Part shown: positions 45,910 to 58,964 of the stretch, in pieces | Layout of the letters: every line of letters starts with the position of its first letter | Numbering within the stretch: the first letter of the stretch is position 1 | Assembly: GCA_034509495.1 (NCBI GenBank) | Contig: CM067521.1 | Location: 24,076,529 to 24,140,528, forward strand | DNA from: Acestrorhynchus altus | Taxonomy: Eukaryota; Chordata; Actinopteri; Characiformes; Acestrorhynchidae | Direction: 5' to 3' | Length of the DNA stretch: 64,000 bases | Made by a program: the position numbers and the translations under genes | The notes under the pieces: generated by a model | Told to the model about the DNA's origin: nothing | Databases searched by the model: none | What the model saw: the letters and a program-made list of their open reading frames with translations, nothing else

Positions 45910-46060
45910 CCCTCTCTCCGATCAGTCAGAGTCTGTATGCAGGTTGAGCATCAGCCCCGCCCCCTCTCTCTGATCAGTCAGAGTCTGTATGCAGGTTGAG
46001 CATCAGCCCCGCCCCCTCTCTCTGATCAGTCAGAGTCTGTATGCAGATTGATCATGTTCG
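45910..46060 (-). repeat. GC-box minisatellite, locus 3 (3 units)
   Basis: Three units of 54 bp: AGCCCCGCCCCCTCTCTCTG, ATCAGTCAGAGTCTGTATGC, AGGTTGAGCATC. The first two are almost identical. The right flank (GGACAGAGCAGTAAACATGC) is the inverted left flank of locus 1. Confidence 0.9.
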
Positions 46061-46388
46061 TGGACAGAGCAGTAAACATGCACTAGAAACTGCTTTGGTA
46101 TTTAAACTGAGATTTTATTCATTTACAGTGAATTTGAGCTGAGAATGTCATGGTTAGGTAGTAGTTTATGATAAATGTATCATGGGGGCGGGGGGGGGCA
46201 CATCCAGGCTGGACAAACTGATCAGATAGGCTGGTGGGCATGAAGCTGCATTCTCTGGGTGGGGGTGGGGGAGAGAGGAGGGGAAGGAGCACTAACCAGT
46301 AAACTGACCACCACGACCCTACCAGGCTATGTGCAATAATAGATAAACAAATGAAATACTAATGTACAAAACCTCTCCTACTGGACCT

Positions 46389-46389
46389 G

Positions 46390-46421
<32 letters not shown>

Positions 46422-46426
46422 TAGAG

Positions 46427-46465
<39 letters not shown>

Positions 46466-46535
46466 GAGGGAGGGAGAGAGAGAGAGAGAGATAGAGATAG
46501 GGAGGGAGAGAGAGAGATAGAGAGAGAGGGAGGGA
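46389..46535. repeat. GA-rich block
   Basis: Mainly (GA)n with GATA and GGGA variants. Purine-only on the plus strand. Confidence 0.92.
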
Positions 46536-47019
46536 GATTTTCATTGTATTAAAACATTGTGTTATCTAACAGTAGTTCAATATCAGGTCTCTATAAACGC
46601 CCCGATAAGTTTGCTATTCACTTAATGTTTATCACAACAATTGTCATAGCTTGCTGATATGCCCTATGAATTCTTACATCTCAGACAAGGCCATGCTGTA
46701 CATGACATTAAACACAAGATGGCTTGTTTTGTCCGGGACAAACAGGAAAAAGCTGGAAGCCTTGTTAGTTTGGATCCCACAAATTACCTCAATAATTTGG
46801 TTCTCAGTCCTGGATCCAGACGTGATCTCGTTTAGATATTAAAGGCCCCTGGCTGCATTCGCATATCTGTAATAACCTTGCACAGAAACCCCTATAGAAG
46901 GGTGACAGAAACCAGGGACAGTTTTGGTCATCGAGGCACACAAAGGCTGTCCCTGACAGAAGTCTGGTTCAAGTGAGAAGGTGGCGTGGTCTATTTTTTT
47001 AAATATTCCTTTTACATCA

Positions 47020-47500
47020 CATGGACAGCTGGGTTGTTGTGGTCCTTTTCACTGCAGAAGCGATGGAACTTTGGGAAAACAAGTCAGAGAAGCGAGTCTT
47101 ATGCTGTGGGAAATGCTCTACTGAGGAATTCCGGATCTGGAAATACATGTGGACATCATTTGACGTGCCACCTACCAAAACATCTTGTGGACCAGGCGAA
47201 CACTTTCAACCAAAGGAAGCTCAAATGGCAGTGGCCTCTTCCAGGAGCATAATGACCCCTAGCACACCACCACCACACTGTGTCAATTAGAAATGGTTTC
47301 AGAAGCATGACAAGGAGTTCAAGATGTTGCCGTGGCCTTCAAATTCCCAAGATCTCCATCCAGTCAGTCATGTGTGGAAAGTGCTAGAGTTTGAGCAGCA
47401 CATATGAGTCACAGTGGCCTGACCGCTCTAACAAAGGGACCTGCTGCAACAACTGGGTGCCAGATACCACAAGGCACCTTCAGGGGTCTTGTAGAGTCCA
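47020..47500 (+). mobile_element. Tc1-like transposase relic, fourth family
   Basis: Frames include NGSGLFQEHNDP at about 47225 (catalytic-Asp region, FQDDNAP in active relatives) and KWFQKHDKEFKMLPWPSNSQ then DLHPVSHVW at about 47290-47380, where the catalytic Glu is replaced (PVSHVW for PIEHVW). Stops and frameshifts occur. Confidence 0.7.
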
Positions 47501-48849
47501 TACTCCAAATAAGTGAACCAAACATGTTCTGTGCCAAAAAGTAGAGGCTGAGAACCTGGTGTTTGCTGTTTTGTTCAAGACCAGCTCATTGAAATGAAAT
47601 GAATCATTTCTTTTAATGCTGCTGTGGACTCTAGGACTGGAGGGTCTCAAAACCAGACGGGGTCCAGCAGACACGCCATGAAGCATTTTGTTGTGCAGCT
47701 GGAATTTGGTTACTTTTAAGGGAGAATAAGCAGTACGTGCAGCGGCTCAGGGCTGTAGCTTACAGTTCCAAGCTGTGCTTTGTGCAACACCCTGGTGCAT
47801 GTTTTCACGGGAATGCTGAATTCCCAAGCAGATTAGCTTTCAAGGATCAATCTCAATCCTGCACACGGGTTTCTTTAACCAAAACAAGCGGGAGAGCACT
47901 GTACCATATGAGAGGCAGATGGCATAACAAAAGCTCTCAGTCTATATCATGACATTTCCCCAGACAGACAGACAGACAGACAGGCAGACAGACAGGGACT
48001 TAGTGGCTGTAGTTCTACCTTGGTTATTGGCTTTAGAGAGTCGTCTTATTGCTCTAGCAAGTGACATCTTGAAAGAATTGCATGTTCAAGATGTCACTGA
48101 TCTTCCTAAGGATTAAACGTTTACGTAAGAGCCATCGAGGGCATCGTTTTTGAAATTAATTCGCTTTGGCATTTCAAACACCACATGATCTAAGTTTAGA
48201 GAGGAGGCCTCGGTGGCTTTATCTGCACCCCCAACGAAGCTGGAGGTCTTCGCAACCACTCTGGTACCTTGTATTTATACCAAATTGTTCCAGGTTATTC
48301 CTGCACTTATTCGGGAATTGCATTAGTATGGAAACTGCCGGTGCCTGCCGGAGCTTCAGAGCAGCCTTGAGATAAAAAGAAGCACATTATTTCAGTCATG
48401 TAATGAAAAGGATCCACATAGAGACGTCTATACGAGCGTGACAACGACAGCGCCGAGAGCACACTACATGTTTCTTAATCTTTCTTTGATGTTGCCATAA
48501 TCCCCCACTGTTTGGTTTCTATTTATGGCTTTTTGAAGACATAAGCTGATTTGCATTCTTTAATAAACCTCGTCCGCAATTCGGAAGCGAATGAGGATTA
48601 TGCAATTGCTTTTTGCCAACTCATTGGCTTAACATACACACACAGGAACCAGGACACACACCTTATGCAGGCAGGGCCCGTTCGTTACACTGTTTCACTG
48701 ATATATAGTTGTGTTCGGTAAATTGATTTCACAGAAATAATACGGAAAAAAATCGTTTAAACTTCATTGCACTCCGTGAACAAAATGGTCTTGACGCTGT
48801 AAACACTTTAAGATTAAAGTTGTTACATGTGACATATACACTGATCAGC

Positions 48850-49930
48850 CACAACATTAGAACCACCTGCCTAGAACTGTATAGTTCAAAGCATCTGAAT
48901 GTGTTCTCTGAAGTCTAGTTCCGGGTCATCGTCAGCAAGTCCTGTACGTTGTAAGGTGGATCCATGGATCACATCAATGAGCTCCGGGTGCAAAAGTATG
49001 TGAACCATTGCTTGTGCAACAACTAAATGTTTAAACGGTTTCCTCCCATGAACTGCTTGTTTCAGATCCTTCTCCAATATTTCTGCTGGATTACGGCCAG
49101 ATGTTTGACTAGGTCATTTCAAAACTTTATTCTTCTTTAAGCGTTCTTCAGTACAACGTCTTGAGGGTCATTGTCTTGTTGCATGACCTATGTTGTCTTG
49201 AGATTCAGCTCACAGACAGATGTTCTAACATTTTCCTTTAGAATTTGCTGTTATAATTCAGAACTCATTGTTCCATCAATGAAGGATCCATCTTGGCTCA
49301 GATCTAGCAAAACAGACCCAAACATGAAAAAACTACCACCACCGTGTTTCACATAATGATTCTCGTTTAAACCAAAAGCATCTATTTTCATCTTGTCCGT
49401 CCACAAAGTATTGTTCCAATAGCCTTCTCGATTGACCTTGTGATCATTATCAAACTGCAGATGGGCAGCAATGTTGTTCTTGGAGAGCAGTAGCTTTCTT
49501 CTTGCAACCCTGCCATGCTCTCCATGGTCTCCTGGTAATGGAAACCAATGTGAGAAAGACCTTTAGTTGCTTAGAAGTCAACTTAGGTTCCTTTGTGAGC
49601 TGGAGGACTATTACATGCCTTGCTCTTGGTGTGATCTTTGTTGGTGGAGCACTCCCGGGGAGGGTAATAACGGCCCTGAATTTCCTCCATTTGTACACAA
49701 TCTGTCTATGGATTGGTGGAGTCCAACCTCTTTCAAGATGGTTTTGGAACCTTCTCTATCCTGATGACCATCAACAACCCTTCTTCTGATTTCTTCAGAA
49801 ATCTCCTTTGTTCTCCATGATACACCTTCAGATTGTCTGCTGACTCTAAAGGTTCTCATACGTTTGCCATCACAGATCTGCAATATTGGATCATTTCCCT
49901 CAATAAATAAATGAGCAAGCATAATATGTA
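48850..49930 (-). mobile_element. Tc1-like transposon relic, fifth family, near full length
   Basis: Minus-strand frames, in order: RTKEISEEIRRRVVDGHQ (HTH start, about 49830), KWRKFRAVITLPGSAPPTKI then TPRARHVIVLQLTKEPKLTS (about 49690-49570), with degenerate DDE-region DNA leftward (CACCACCGTGTTTCACA at 49338 is the KHGGGS region). The right part near 48841 carries ACTGATCAGCCACAACATTA, a TIR-like end. Frameshifts make it inactive. Confidence 0.75.
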
Positions 49931-50275
49931 TGTTTGTGTGGTCAGTAGCGCTCAGCAGCAGTTATAGTCCAACACGCGTTGCCCTGTGCAGTGGACATCC
50001 CCCGCTGTGCTTTGCATCAACAGACAAAGCCTCACATATAATAGCCAGGGGTGCAATGCTTGGCAAAGTGTGTGTGTGGCGCGTGTGTAAGTGTTTGCGG
50101 GGGTAGGTCAGGCAGACTAGCCACAGCCCATGTCTGCTGGACTATTGTGAGGACACGCATTTTGACAAGAGAGAGGGAGCAGCCCGGCACAGAGTCAGCT
50201 GGTTCTGACTTCATCTAGGTCATCAGTCTGTTGAGTGTGCCCCTGGGCTACACTCTAGAAAATACACACTCTCTC

Positions 50276-50342
50276 TCTCACACACACACAAACACACACA
50301 CACACACACACACACAGACACACACACACACACACACACACA
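50276..50342. repeat. (CA)n microsatellite
   Basis: About 33 units with single interruptions. An (ATT)n run lies at about 50465-50510. Confidence 0.95.
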
Positions 50343-50478
50343 TGACCATCTGTGCTGGAGGACAGACCTGCCAGGTTTGAGTCCAACACTGTCCAGCATG
50401 CCTGGAGTATCTTATTAGACATATCAATTGGCCTCATTCTTTCATAGCAACTGTTTAGTGATGAATATAATTATTATA

Positions 50479-50510
<32 letters not shown>

Positions 50511-50559
50511 CCAATAATCTCGTCCATTCCTCTGTAAAAAAACAGCTTCAGCTCCATTA

Positions 50560-51000
50560 TATTAGTGGGTTTCCTCCCATGAACTGCTCGCTTCAGGTCC
50601 TTTCATAAGATTTCTATTGGATTAAGGTCAGGACTTTGACTGGACATTCCAAACCATTACCTTAATTGTTCTCTAACCACCCTTTGATAGAACAACTTGT
50701 GTGCTTGGGCTCGTTGTCTTGCTGCATGACCCACATTCTCTTGAGATTCAGCTCATGGATTGATGTCCTGACATTTTCCTTTGCTGGTATATTTTTGAAT
50801 TCTTTGTTTCCATCAGTGAAGGAAAGCCGTCCCAGCTCAGATGCATCAAAACAGGTCCAAAACCGTGATAAACTGCCACCACTGTGTTTCACAGATGGGA
50901 TGATGTTTCTCCAAACATGACTCTTCTCATTTATCTCTGGTCACAAAACATTGTTCCAGAAGACCTTCTGGTTTGTCCATGTGATCTTAGGAAGTAACTG
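50560..51000 (-). mobile_element. Tc1-like transposase relic, fifth family, partial
   Basis: Minus-strand frame MKHSGGSLSRFW, then ELNLKRMWVMQQDNEPKHTS and CSIKGWLEN. This is the DDE-core middle of the same family as the 48850 copy, with both ends missing. Confidence 0.75.
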
Positions 51001-51724
51001 TTTTAATACTACACACAGTAATTATTATTAATACTACTGTTAATTACTATTATTGTTCTTAACTAATTAACTAATGATTATAATACCTCTTCAGAAACTT
51101 CTCACAATCCAACTCATTCCAAATGCACCTAATTAGAGGTCTAGACTCCTGGAGTGGTCAGTCAGTTGTTCTGAGAAGACCAGAAGCTTCCTCAGTTTGA
51201 TATCTTTTGTGACCTTTGTCTTTTCTGGACATGTTTTTTAGAAACACTCTTAAAAGGGTTTCAGTTGGGAAGTAAAGCTTTGGTCAGCATGGCTTTGCTC
51301 AACAAGACCAACGTCTACTTCCCTCCAGCTTGGATTAGAGGGTCCAGCTGGGCCCAGAGGGGGTGGAGCTTAGCCCATTTACCCTCTTATTGACTACATT
51401 AGGACAAGGATGGCACATATGGATGGGGAGGGATTGTGAGGACAGAGGGATCAGCTGGGTTTTGAGGGTTGAGTTCTGCACTACTAAGCACGGAAGGCAT
51501 TTGCTGGACTCTCACTGGATCACTGTAGACCTCAGAGCTCATGTACACACTGGAAGAGTTCCCCTAATTCCCCCGGCCAGCTGCAGAGTCAGAATCCCAG
51601 TTGGGAACGGTCTGATTTAGAGTTTGCACAAACATCAGCTGCAGGCTTATTATGAAGTTATTATTCAGTAACTTTTAACCTATTTGCTGCACAAATAGTT
51701 GCACCTAGACATGGACATATTGAG

Positions 51725-52200
51725 CATCAGGTATAACGCAACCTGCAAGATATAGAGGCTCTTATTAATGTCCTGCAGATGGTGTGGTAGGGGTGGAGTG
51801 TTGATAGAGTGTCCAATAGCATCCACACCTTTTCAATCAGGGACAGGTCTGGAGATGAGACCGACCACGGCGTAGTTTCTGTGTCTTCAAGACGAGATCT
51901 TGAGACGGCAGCAGTGTGTGGACGAGCGTCGTCCTGTTGGAACAGAGCACCGGAGTGTGTGTTCAGAAAAGGTAGAACCACTGGTTGCAGAACCTCATTA
52001 ATGTAACGTTGGACGGTCAAAGGGCCTGTAATAAAGATCAAAGGTGATCTGGCATCATATGAAAATGCACCCACAACATAAAACCAGACCTTCTGGACGT
52101 GTGAGGTATGACAACAAACACGGTGCCTCCACACGTTCATTGGTTGCCTCCACCAAGAAAAAAACAGGATTTGTCACTGAAGATGACATGGTGTCATTCT
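51725..52200 (-). mobile_element. Tc1-like transposase relic, third family, DDE region
   Basis: Minus-strand frame VQRYINEVLQPVVLPFLNTH, SGALFQQDDARPHTAA, then SPDLSLIEKVW. It has the second catalytic Asp (QQDDARPH) and the Glu (LIEKVW), the best-preserved catalytic part in the window. The N-terminal DNA-binding half is degraded. Confidence 0.78.
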
Positions 52201-53689
52201 AACTGACCCCAGGACAGTCTGGCATGACACCATTGTATTCGTTTGATTCCTTGTGGAAGCCAGTTTGCCTGTGTAGAAGAACTGGTTTCCAGTCTATCGA
52301 ACCTTCTTTACTATGAATGAATAGTAGCATCACTGCTATACAAAAGCAACGTATCGCCAATGTTTCCCATTTACAGTTTTTAACATTATGAGAAAGATGC
52401 CAGCTGTTCTTTACACTGATGATGAATAGATGGAGGATGAAGGGGTGGGTCAACAGACCTCTCTGTGTCTGGTCAAGAAACGAAACCAATCAAAGGGACC
52501 CCTCCACCCCCCGGTTCCACAGAACTGACCAAAACAATGGAGCGTAAATGTCCTGGAATAAAACACTGGCTTCTCTTGTAAAGTCGACACTTTGGAGATA
52601 CGAGGTTTGTGCACTGTGTAGTGATGAGATGTAAGGAACTAAAGTGTTAAAAAATAAATACGTTTCAGCGAAACTTCTATGTAAAAACTCAAATGCCACG
52701 CCCCCTTTTCTCAACCAATCACTTCCCCCCACCACGTTTAAAAGGCCTTTACTCACGAGTCTTCTGCTGCTTTACAGACGCAGATGTTTCCTTCTTCCTT
52801 CCTTCCTTCCGTCCAGCCGCCACCAGTTTGCTCCAGTTTGCCCAGACGTTTCAAGACCCGGTCAGACGAATGCCAACTGGTACGACCTTTAATGGAATAG
52901 TTTTGCAGTTATTTCTGTGATTTTTGAAAAATTAATAGTATTGAAATAGATTTAAGCCGAATCTGAATCTGACTTTGCCTGCTCAGGAAGTATCACAGTG
53001 CATCCAACAATAAAGGCAGCTTTGTGCTATTTTAACGTGGATGTGCCTCTAAAAGTCGGCATGTGACACGGTACATATATTTTTCAAGGGTTCTTTAATA
53101 AAGGTTCTATATGGAACTGGTGGATTGGTGGAAATCTATAGACAGTTGTGTCGAGCACAAAGAACACTTTTCAATACTGTATATAAACCCCGAGGGTTCT
53201 TAGAGTGTAATATAGGGTTAAAGCATCTGTTCAGTGAAGATACGAGTCTTCAGTATAAAATCCCGTACGTTAACGTGAGGTAAGACATTAACTAGACATA
53301 CTGTGAAGCACTGGCTTTACAAAGGAGTTCATGGTTAAAGAACAAATCAGCTCCTCTGAAGTTGTGATTCATGGGTTATTAGAACCAACAGGCCTCCTTT
53401 TCTCATCTTGATCTGGTCTCTTCTATTTATGAGAGCATTTTCTAAAAGCAAAGGAAGATCCTACAAAAGGCCTTTGTACAGAGGGTCATTCGGGATGCTG
53501 TGATACATAGGTTTTCTCTCCACCTGAGGCAGGACACATCACGGGGAGAGCATCTGCCTCTCGCCTACAGAAACCAGCAAGACAGTGAAGAGCTTAAATT
53601 CCAACTCTATAAATACCTGCATCTCAAACAGCAGCCGCTTTCCCTGCTCTGCTGATGGGGATGTTGATCAAAGATACATGTAACAGATG

Positions 53690-54040
53690 GAGGTGTAGAG
53701 GTTCCTAATGGTGTCCTGTGATGATCCATCCCATGCAGCTTGAATGCTCTCACTCAGTTCTGCAGATGGTGCGGTAGGGGTGGACTGATGATAGAGCGTC
53801 CAATAGCATCCCACACATTTTCAATCAGGGACGAGCGTCGTCCTGTTGGAATAGAGCACCAGAGTGTGTGTTCAGGAAAGGTAGAACCACTGACCTCATT
53901 AACGCTGTTTACATGCCTGTAATGAAGTCCAAACATGATCTGGCATTGTACACACCATGACACCAGACCCTCTGGACATGTGATTGCCCCTGACCGAGTT
54001 AAGAGCAGCATTGCTTGCACAATGATCACAACTCATCACA
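53690..54040 (-). mobile_element. Tc1-like transposase relic, third family, deleted
   Basis: Shares GAGGTTCCTAATGGTGTCCT, GTGATGATCCATCCCATGCA and GAGCGTCGTCCTGTTGGAA with 32035 and 51725. The segment between the Glu and Asp regions is deleted. Confidence 0.72.
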
Positions 54041-55119
54041 AGACGTAACGTCTGGATTACTTACAGAACAGAAGCCAGTCAGGTTTTGTAAATGTGCTAT
54101 GAACTGAGAACGTCTGTGAAGAACTATTACACATCTATTAAACTTAGGACAACAGTGGCATTGGCAGTACTGTCAATACAACCTGCTGTTTCATCTGGAC
54201 TTTCCATTCTGGAGGTTGTAACAAAGGAATTAATATGTCATCCACACAATTACACAAGCTAGGAATGTCCTCTTACTAAGGTTAGTGTTAGGTTAGGTTT
54301 ATGTGTAGGTGTAGGTTAGGGTGATGTGACTACACTGCTAACTTCCCAATGTCCTGTTTTCTGTTTCAATCATTTCCTTTTTATGTGGGTTGTCTATGTT
54401 TTAGAGGTTGGGATTGACTGGAGGGGTCCCCTTTTGACCCTCTCAGCAGCCCACACCCACCCATAGCAGTTTTTTCCTAAAGCCCAGTCCATCCCTGCAC
54501 AAGACTCTTCTGGTATTGTACAAGTTTAGGGAGGACCTTTAATCAATGTCACAAACCCTCTGAAGACCTGGAGGCCCTGATGGTTCCCTGCTGCTTCTCA
54601 TTACAGTAAGTAGATGAGCCTCTGAGCTCTTAGTGATTGTAGATGAAGATACTGGATCCCAGTGCAGCACAAATGTGAATGAAAATTGCATCACTGCTTC
54701 CCAGTAACCCGATTACACGCCTCGTCTCTGAGTTACCGTACGACAGCTGTGCGTTTAATAAGTCTGAGTAAATAAGCTTTCTCTCCGACCTGTTAATCAC
54801 ATCAGTGTGGCTCTTTCCTCCAGGTCTCACCCCTGTGGGTGTGCAGTGTACATGGGGCATTGCTGGGTGGTGCCACAGTCACGATGAAGCTTCAGGAACC
54901 GGAATCAGTGAAGGCTTCAGTTGGTGTGAAACTGAAACAGAGCAGATACTGTTCTAATCTCCATGAAAGCCATTCAATTAATTAAAGCGAGGAGCTGCGC
55001 TGACCACTGACCCCCACCCTTGTACCACTCTCACATGGATGCCCACCTTTGAGTGAGATCTTGAAGGGTGAATGTGTTCTTATATCTTCCCTCCGTCAGA
55101 TACACTGGGCAGCCGTGGC

Positions 55120-55350
55120 GTGAACCATAAGGCTTAGTGAACCAGCCTTATGACCAGAAGGTTGTTGGTTCAAGTCCCTGAAATGGTAGGACATGTCCCC
55201 TTGAGCAAAGCAAGTCCCCAAATGCTCCCCAGGTGATGTGGATAGGGCTGCCCACCACTCCGGGCATGTGTGCTCACTGCCCTGTAGAGTGTGTGTGTGA
55301 ATGGGTTAAATCCAGAGGACTAATTCCGCTGTGTGCGGTACAGTGGGTCC
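55120..55350 (+). mobile_element. tRNA-derived SINE, near full length
   Basis: Head with A-box-like GTGGCGTGAACC and B-box GGTTCAAGTCC (canonical GGTTCGANTCC), body GGGCTGCCCACCACTCCGGG, CATGTGTGCTCACTGCCC and GGGTTAAATCCAGAGGAC. It is the fullest member of the family that also appears at 17105 and 33515. Confidence 0.72.
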
Positions 55351-57299
55351 AGGTTTACGTTTGTTTTTTACGTTTAACGAGGAGCTTGACTGGACGGAAG
55401 AGGCTGGTAAAACTACGACGTTTAATGTCCCGCTGTTATAGTCAGTAAGACTTACTTAGACCAGTTCATCAGAGTTAATGGTGTGTTCAGTAGAGTTCAG
55501 GAGCCTGGGGTGTTCAGTGATTTTCAGAAAACAGGTTTATTTGACTGGCTTTAATAAACTGTATCTCTCTTAAAGCCAGTAAAACCAGTTACACTTTCAG
55601 TGTCCTTCTTAAGGCTGGATTGTTAATTAATAGTAACCAAAGCCACGGTAAGATGTTTAGAGGGGATGCAGAGCCGGTTCTAGCACTGTTTAGAGTTAAC
55701 CTTTAGAACCTTTGGCCAATTTTGTGGGATGTTTTCATAGTTTGACATAAAAAGTATTTCAGGAGATCCTGAGATACTGGTATGTTATGAATTTCACCAT
55801 GTTTTGATCCAAAAAAGTTACTTCCTTCTGCAATTTATTTTTCTTATATCTCAGGAATTGATTATTGAGCTAAGATTTTAGGAATTTTGTTCTAAAATTA
55901 AAAAACAACCAGAATGTTCTTTATTATTTATGTTATGTATGTATCACTATTATCCCTTCTCAGGACTTTTATTCTGAAATTTGAACTCTGGAAGCTGCTT
56001 CGGGATTTAAACTGGGATTTAATTCAGTTGAAAATAAAAGAATTAATAATTGAAAATTCACTGATAATTCATCTCCGTGGTTTGATCGGGAAGTCTGTAG
56101 TGTGTTATGATATGGCATCATGTCTGTAGGTTACTCTCATCCTGAGATATGAAGCCTAGAAAATGGTGTGTAAATGCCTACAAAATGCAGATCTCATATT
56201 CTTACACAGACCCAAATAAACGAGTACACACTGATTCGGTTCTGATCCACCTTAAAAAAGCGAAGCGATTACTCCTAAGTGCCGACTTCTTCAAAGCTCC
56301 CATTCTACCACGATGTTCACTCAATCGTTACACCTTAAACAGTGAAACCTGGAAGAAACTGCTGCACCATTTAAGGTGCCATGAAGCTGCAAAGGTGACA
56401 CAAAGTTGGCTCCTTATTCTTCTATTCCACCTTAAATTCTGCAGCTGTTCTAGTATTAGAGTTGGCTCCTTGTTCGCCAGATATTTGATTTTTCTGTTCC
56501 ACCTTAAATGGTGAAGACTTGGTTTCTCACTATTCTAATTATTCCACCTTAAATTCGACCTTTTTATGATTTTTTTGGTGAAAATCGTGCAGCAGATGAG
56601 CAAACTTTTTCATGCATTTTAAAGATGAAAATAAAAAAAATACAGCAAACACAAAAAAAACAAAAACAACAACAAAGAAAACAGAAAAACGGAATTCCCA
56701 GTAGTTTTGGTAACAGTCTAATATGCAAATGTGATCTTTGCCATAAAACCTAAAGCATTCATCATGTGTTGGTTTGCAACTTAATGCCAACGCAGAAGTG
56801 ACATCACTCAGAATGAAAACAGCTATCAGCACAAGCAGATGGCAATTTCCGTCAGTCACTTGACGCTATTCATGCCGGAGCCAGTTGAACTGGACAGATG
56901 AGCGCTTCATTGATTTCCTTAGGCCACCCCCCAGGAGACCACTGTATTGTCCCATTGTCCCCGTGCCGTTGATCTGTGTATTTTAATCATGAATTATTGA
57001 GGAATTATGCGCCGTGGCAGGTGGGGCTCGTGCCATTATTCCCCCTTAAATGTCAGACTTATTCCTTCCTTTATTTTTCCTCCAATATTACCAGCAGCAG
57101 CAATTGTTGAAAAGGACAGGGGTTATTCTTCATAAACGTAAACAAAAGATTAAGGGCGAGTGTGATGTAATTACATCACGCACACATCAACACACCATTG
57201 TGAACACACGACCATAACGCACGTTAATAAAACTACAGGCCTTCTGCACACCCGCCCGTAACAACCACTAGAGCAAGGCGTGCACTGGGTTTAGCTGGG

Positions 57300-57565
57300 T
57301 GTGAACACGGTGTTTAAACACTCTAGCAGCACTGCTGCGTCTGATCCACTCGTACCAGCAACACACACTAACACACCACCACCATGTCAGTGTGACTGCA
57401 GTGCTGAGAATGACCCACCACCCACATCATAGCTGCTCTGTGGTGGTCCTGTGGGGTCCCGATCATTGAAGATCAGGGTGGAAGGAGGAGAATAAAGGAT
57501 CAGAGGAACAGATGGACAGTGAATGTAGAAACATGGAGGTGGTCATAATGTTATGGCTGATCTGT
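57300..57565 (+). mobile_element. Foldback/MITE-like element, copy D
   Basis: CACTCTAGCAGCACTGCTGC, CACCACCACCATGTCAGTGT, GTGGTGGTCCTGTGGGGTCC. The right terminus GGTGGTCATAATGTTATGGC..TGATC is well kept. Confidence 0.75.
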
Positions 57566-57569
57566 GTGT

Positions 57570-57730
57570 CTGCTCCAGAGAATCCTATTCTGTTGGCAGT
57601 ATTTTTCTACAGGGTCTAGACAAGCTGTGCGTGCATTTGCACGTCTGTGTCAGCAATGGGTGCAACTTAAAGTAGCTGAATGCATTCATTGGAAGGGGTG
57701 TCCACAAACATTTGGACATGCAGTGTATAC
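57570..57730 (-). mobile_element. Tc1-like terminal fragment
   Basis: Matches the right end of the 7255-7602 element (GCAATGGGTGCAACTTAAAG, GTCCACAAACATTTGGACAT). No coding part. Confidence 0.62.
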
Positions 57731-58169
57731 TGTCCCTAACATGTCCATTAAATATAAAAATAATATAGATGGTAAGAAGCTCCGGTGCCAATAATGTGTT
57801 TCACTATGTTACAGCAACTCCTACTGGACAAGTCATGCAATTACCCTTCAGCTGAAGAGGGACAGAGCATTTGTCCACTCATCTCTCTGACATCTCAGCT
57901 CAGAGTGCTCAGTCTGAGTTCCAGCAGAAAGAGCAGAAGACCCTCCACAGTGCAGGTCTTCAGATAAGCATGAACAGCTGGATTCCTTCTCTGAATCTTC
58001 AGTGGTCAACACGTCCAAGTCAGGTGATTTTGACCACCAGGACCTGAGATGAAAGGTGGAAAGACCACCAGGATATGGTTCACGATGCATCCCAGGGCGA
58101 TACATGAGGGTTTACCTTACATACAATATCTGTGTGTGTCCTGAATATTGATTATGTCCTTGTCTCTAC

Positions 58170-58650
58170 ACTCGTCCATTCCATCAGCTCCACTGACCAT
58201 ACAGGATTACTCTGTAGTTCCTCTGTTTCACTGCAGACTTTATTCTCCTCCTTTCACCCTGATCTTCAATGATCAGGACCTCAGAGGACCACCACAGAGC
58301 AGATATTTTGTGGGTGGTGGGTCATTCTCAGCTCTGCAGACACACTGATGTGGTGGTGGTGTGTTTGAGTGGACCAGATTGTCCACTCCAGTGCTGCTGT
58401 GCTGAGAAAAGTCCAGCCTGTCCTGTGTGCAGCATCCTGTGTCTAGAGGATGACCAACACAAACTGTGCAGAAACAGATGAGCTTCTGTCTCTGACTTTA
58501 CATCTACAAGGTGGAGACACTCGGTAGGAGTGTCTAATAGAGTGGACAGTGAGTGGACACAGAGTTGTCTGTACTGCGGTGAGTTGTCACAGCACTGCGG
58601 TGTCTGACGGACAGTGACGGCAGTTGGTCATAATGTAATGGCTGTAAATG
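58170..58650 (-). mobile_element. Foldback/MITE-like element, copy E
   Basis: Left arm CTGCAGACTTTATTCTCCTC, CTGATCTTCAATGATCAGGA as in copy B, then the central segment GTCTCTGACTTTACATCTAC and a degraded right end GGTCATAATGTAATGGCTG. Confidence 0.75.
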
Positions 58651-58964
58651 ACCTGTATTTATTTTTTTTCTGTATAAAATTAAATATTTTATTGGATTTC
58701 TCTCAGTTGCTTTTCCCCTTGTTGCTATGGAGACAGTTTGGTTAATGTCATTTTTGCCAGAGCTTGCTTTAAAATTCCCTCGTCACGGGAAACGAAAATC
58801 GCTTCCCTTAAAGTTGAACCTAATATTTCATCTCTGTTAACTGATCATCTCCCAGTTCTCCCAGTCTAATAGAGTAACTGTGAAACTGTATCTCAGGACT
58901 GTTTCAGATCTGAGGACAGCAAATCAAAACCGAGTCACAGACATTAAAGAGAGAGCAGATCGTA

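Noticed and set aside
49450..49922. Overlapping 60-100-codon frames that look like a protein gene
   Set aside because: They are frames of one frameshifted Tc1-like transposase relic. No intact transposase exists in the window.
55120..55185. tRNA-like sequence with A- and B-box motifs
   Set aside because: It is the head of a SINE with the usual SINE body attached. No cloverleaf with intact stems was seen, so it was not called a tRNA gene.
56539..56859. Minus-strand 106-codon frame with a signal-peptide-like start and four to five cysteines (SCKPTHDECFRF..)
   Set aside because: The second half is translated from a low-complexity A/C-rich tract (poly-Phe/Val). There is no recognised family, and no splice or promoter support. 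It is probably chance.
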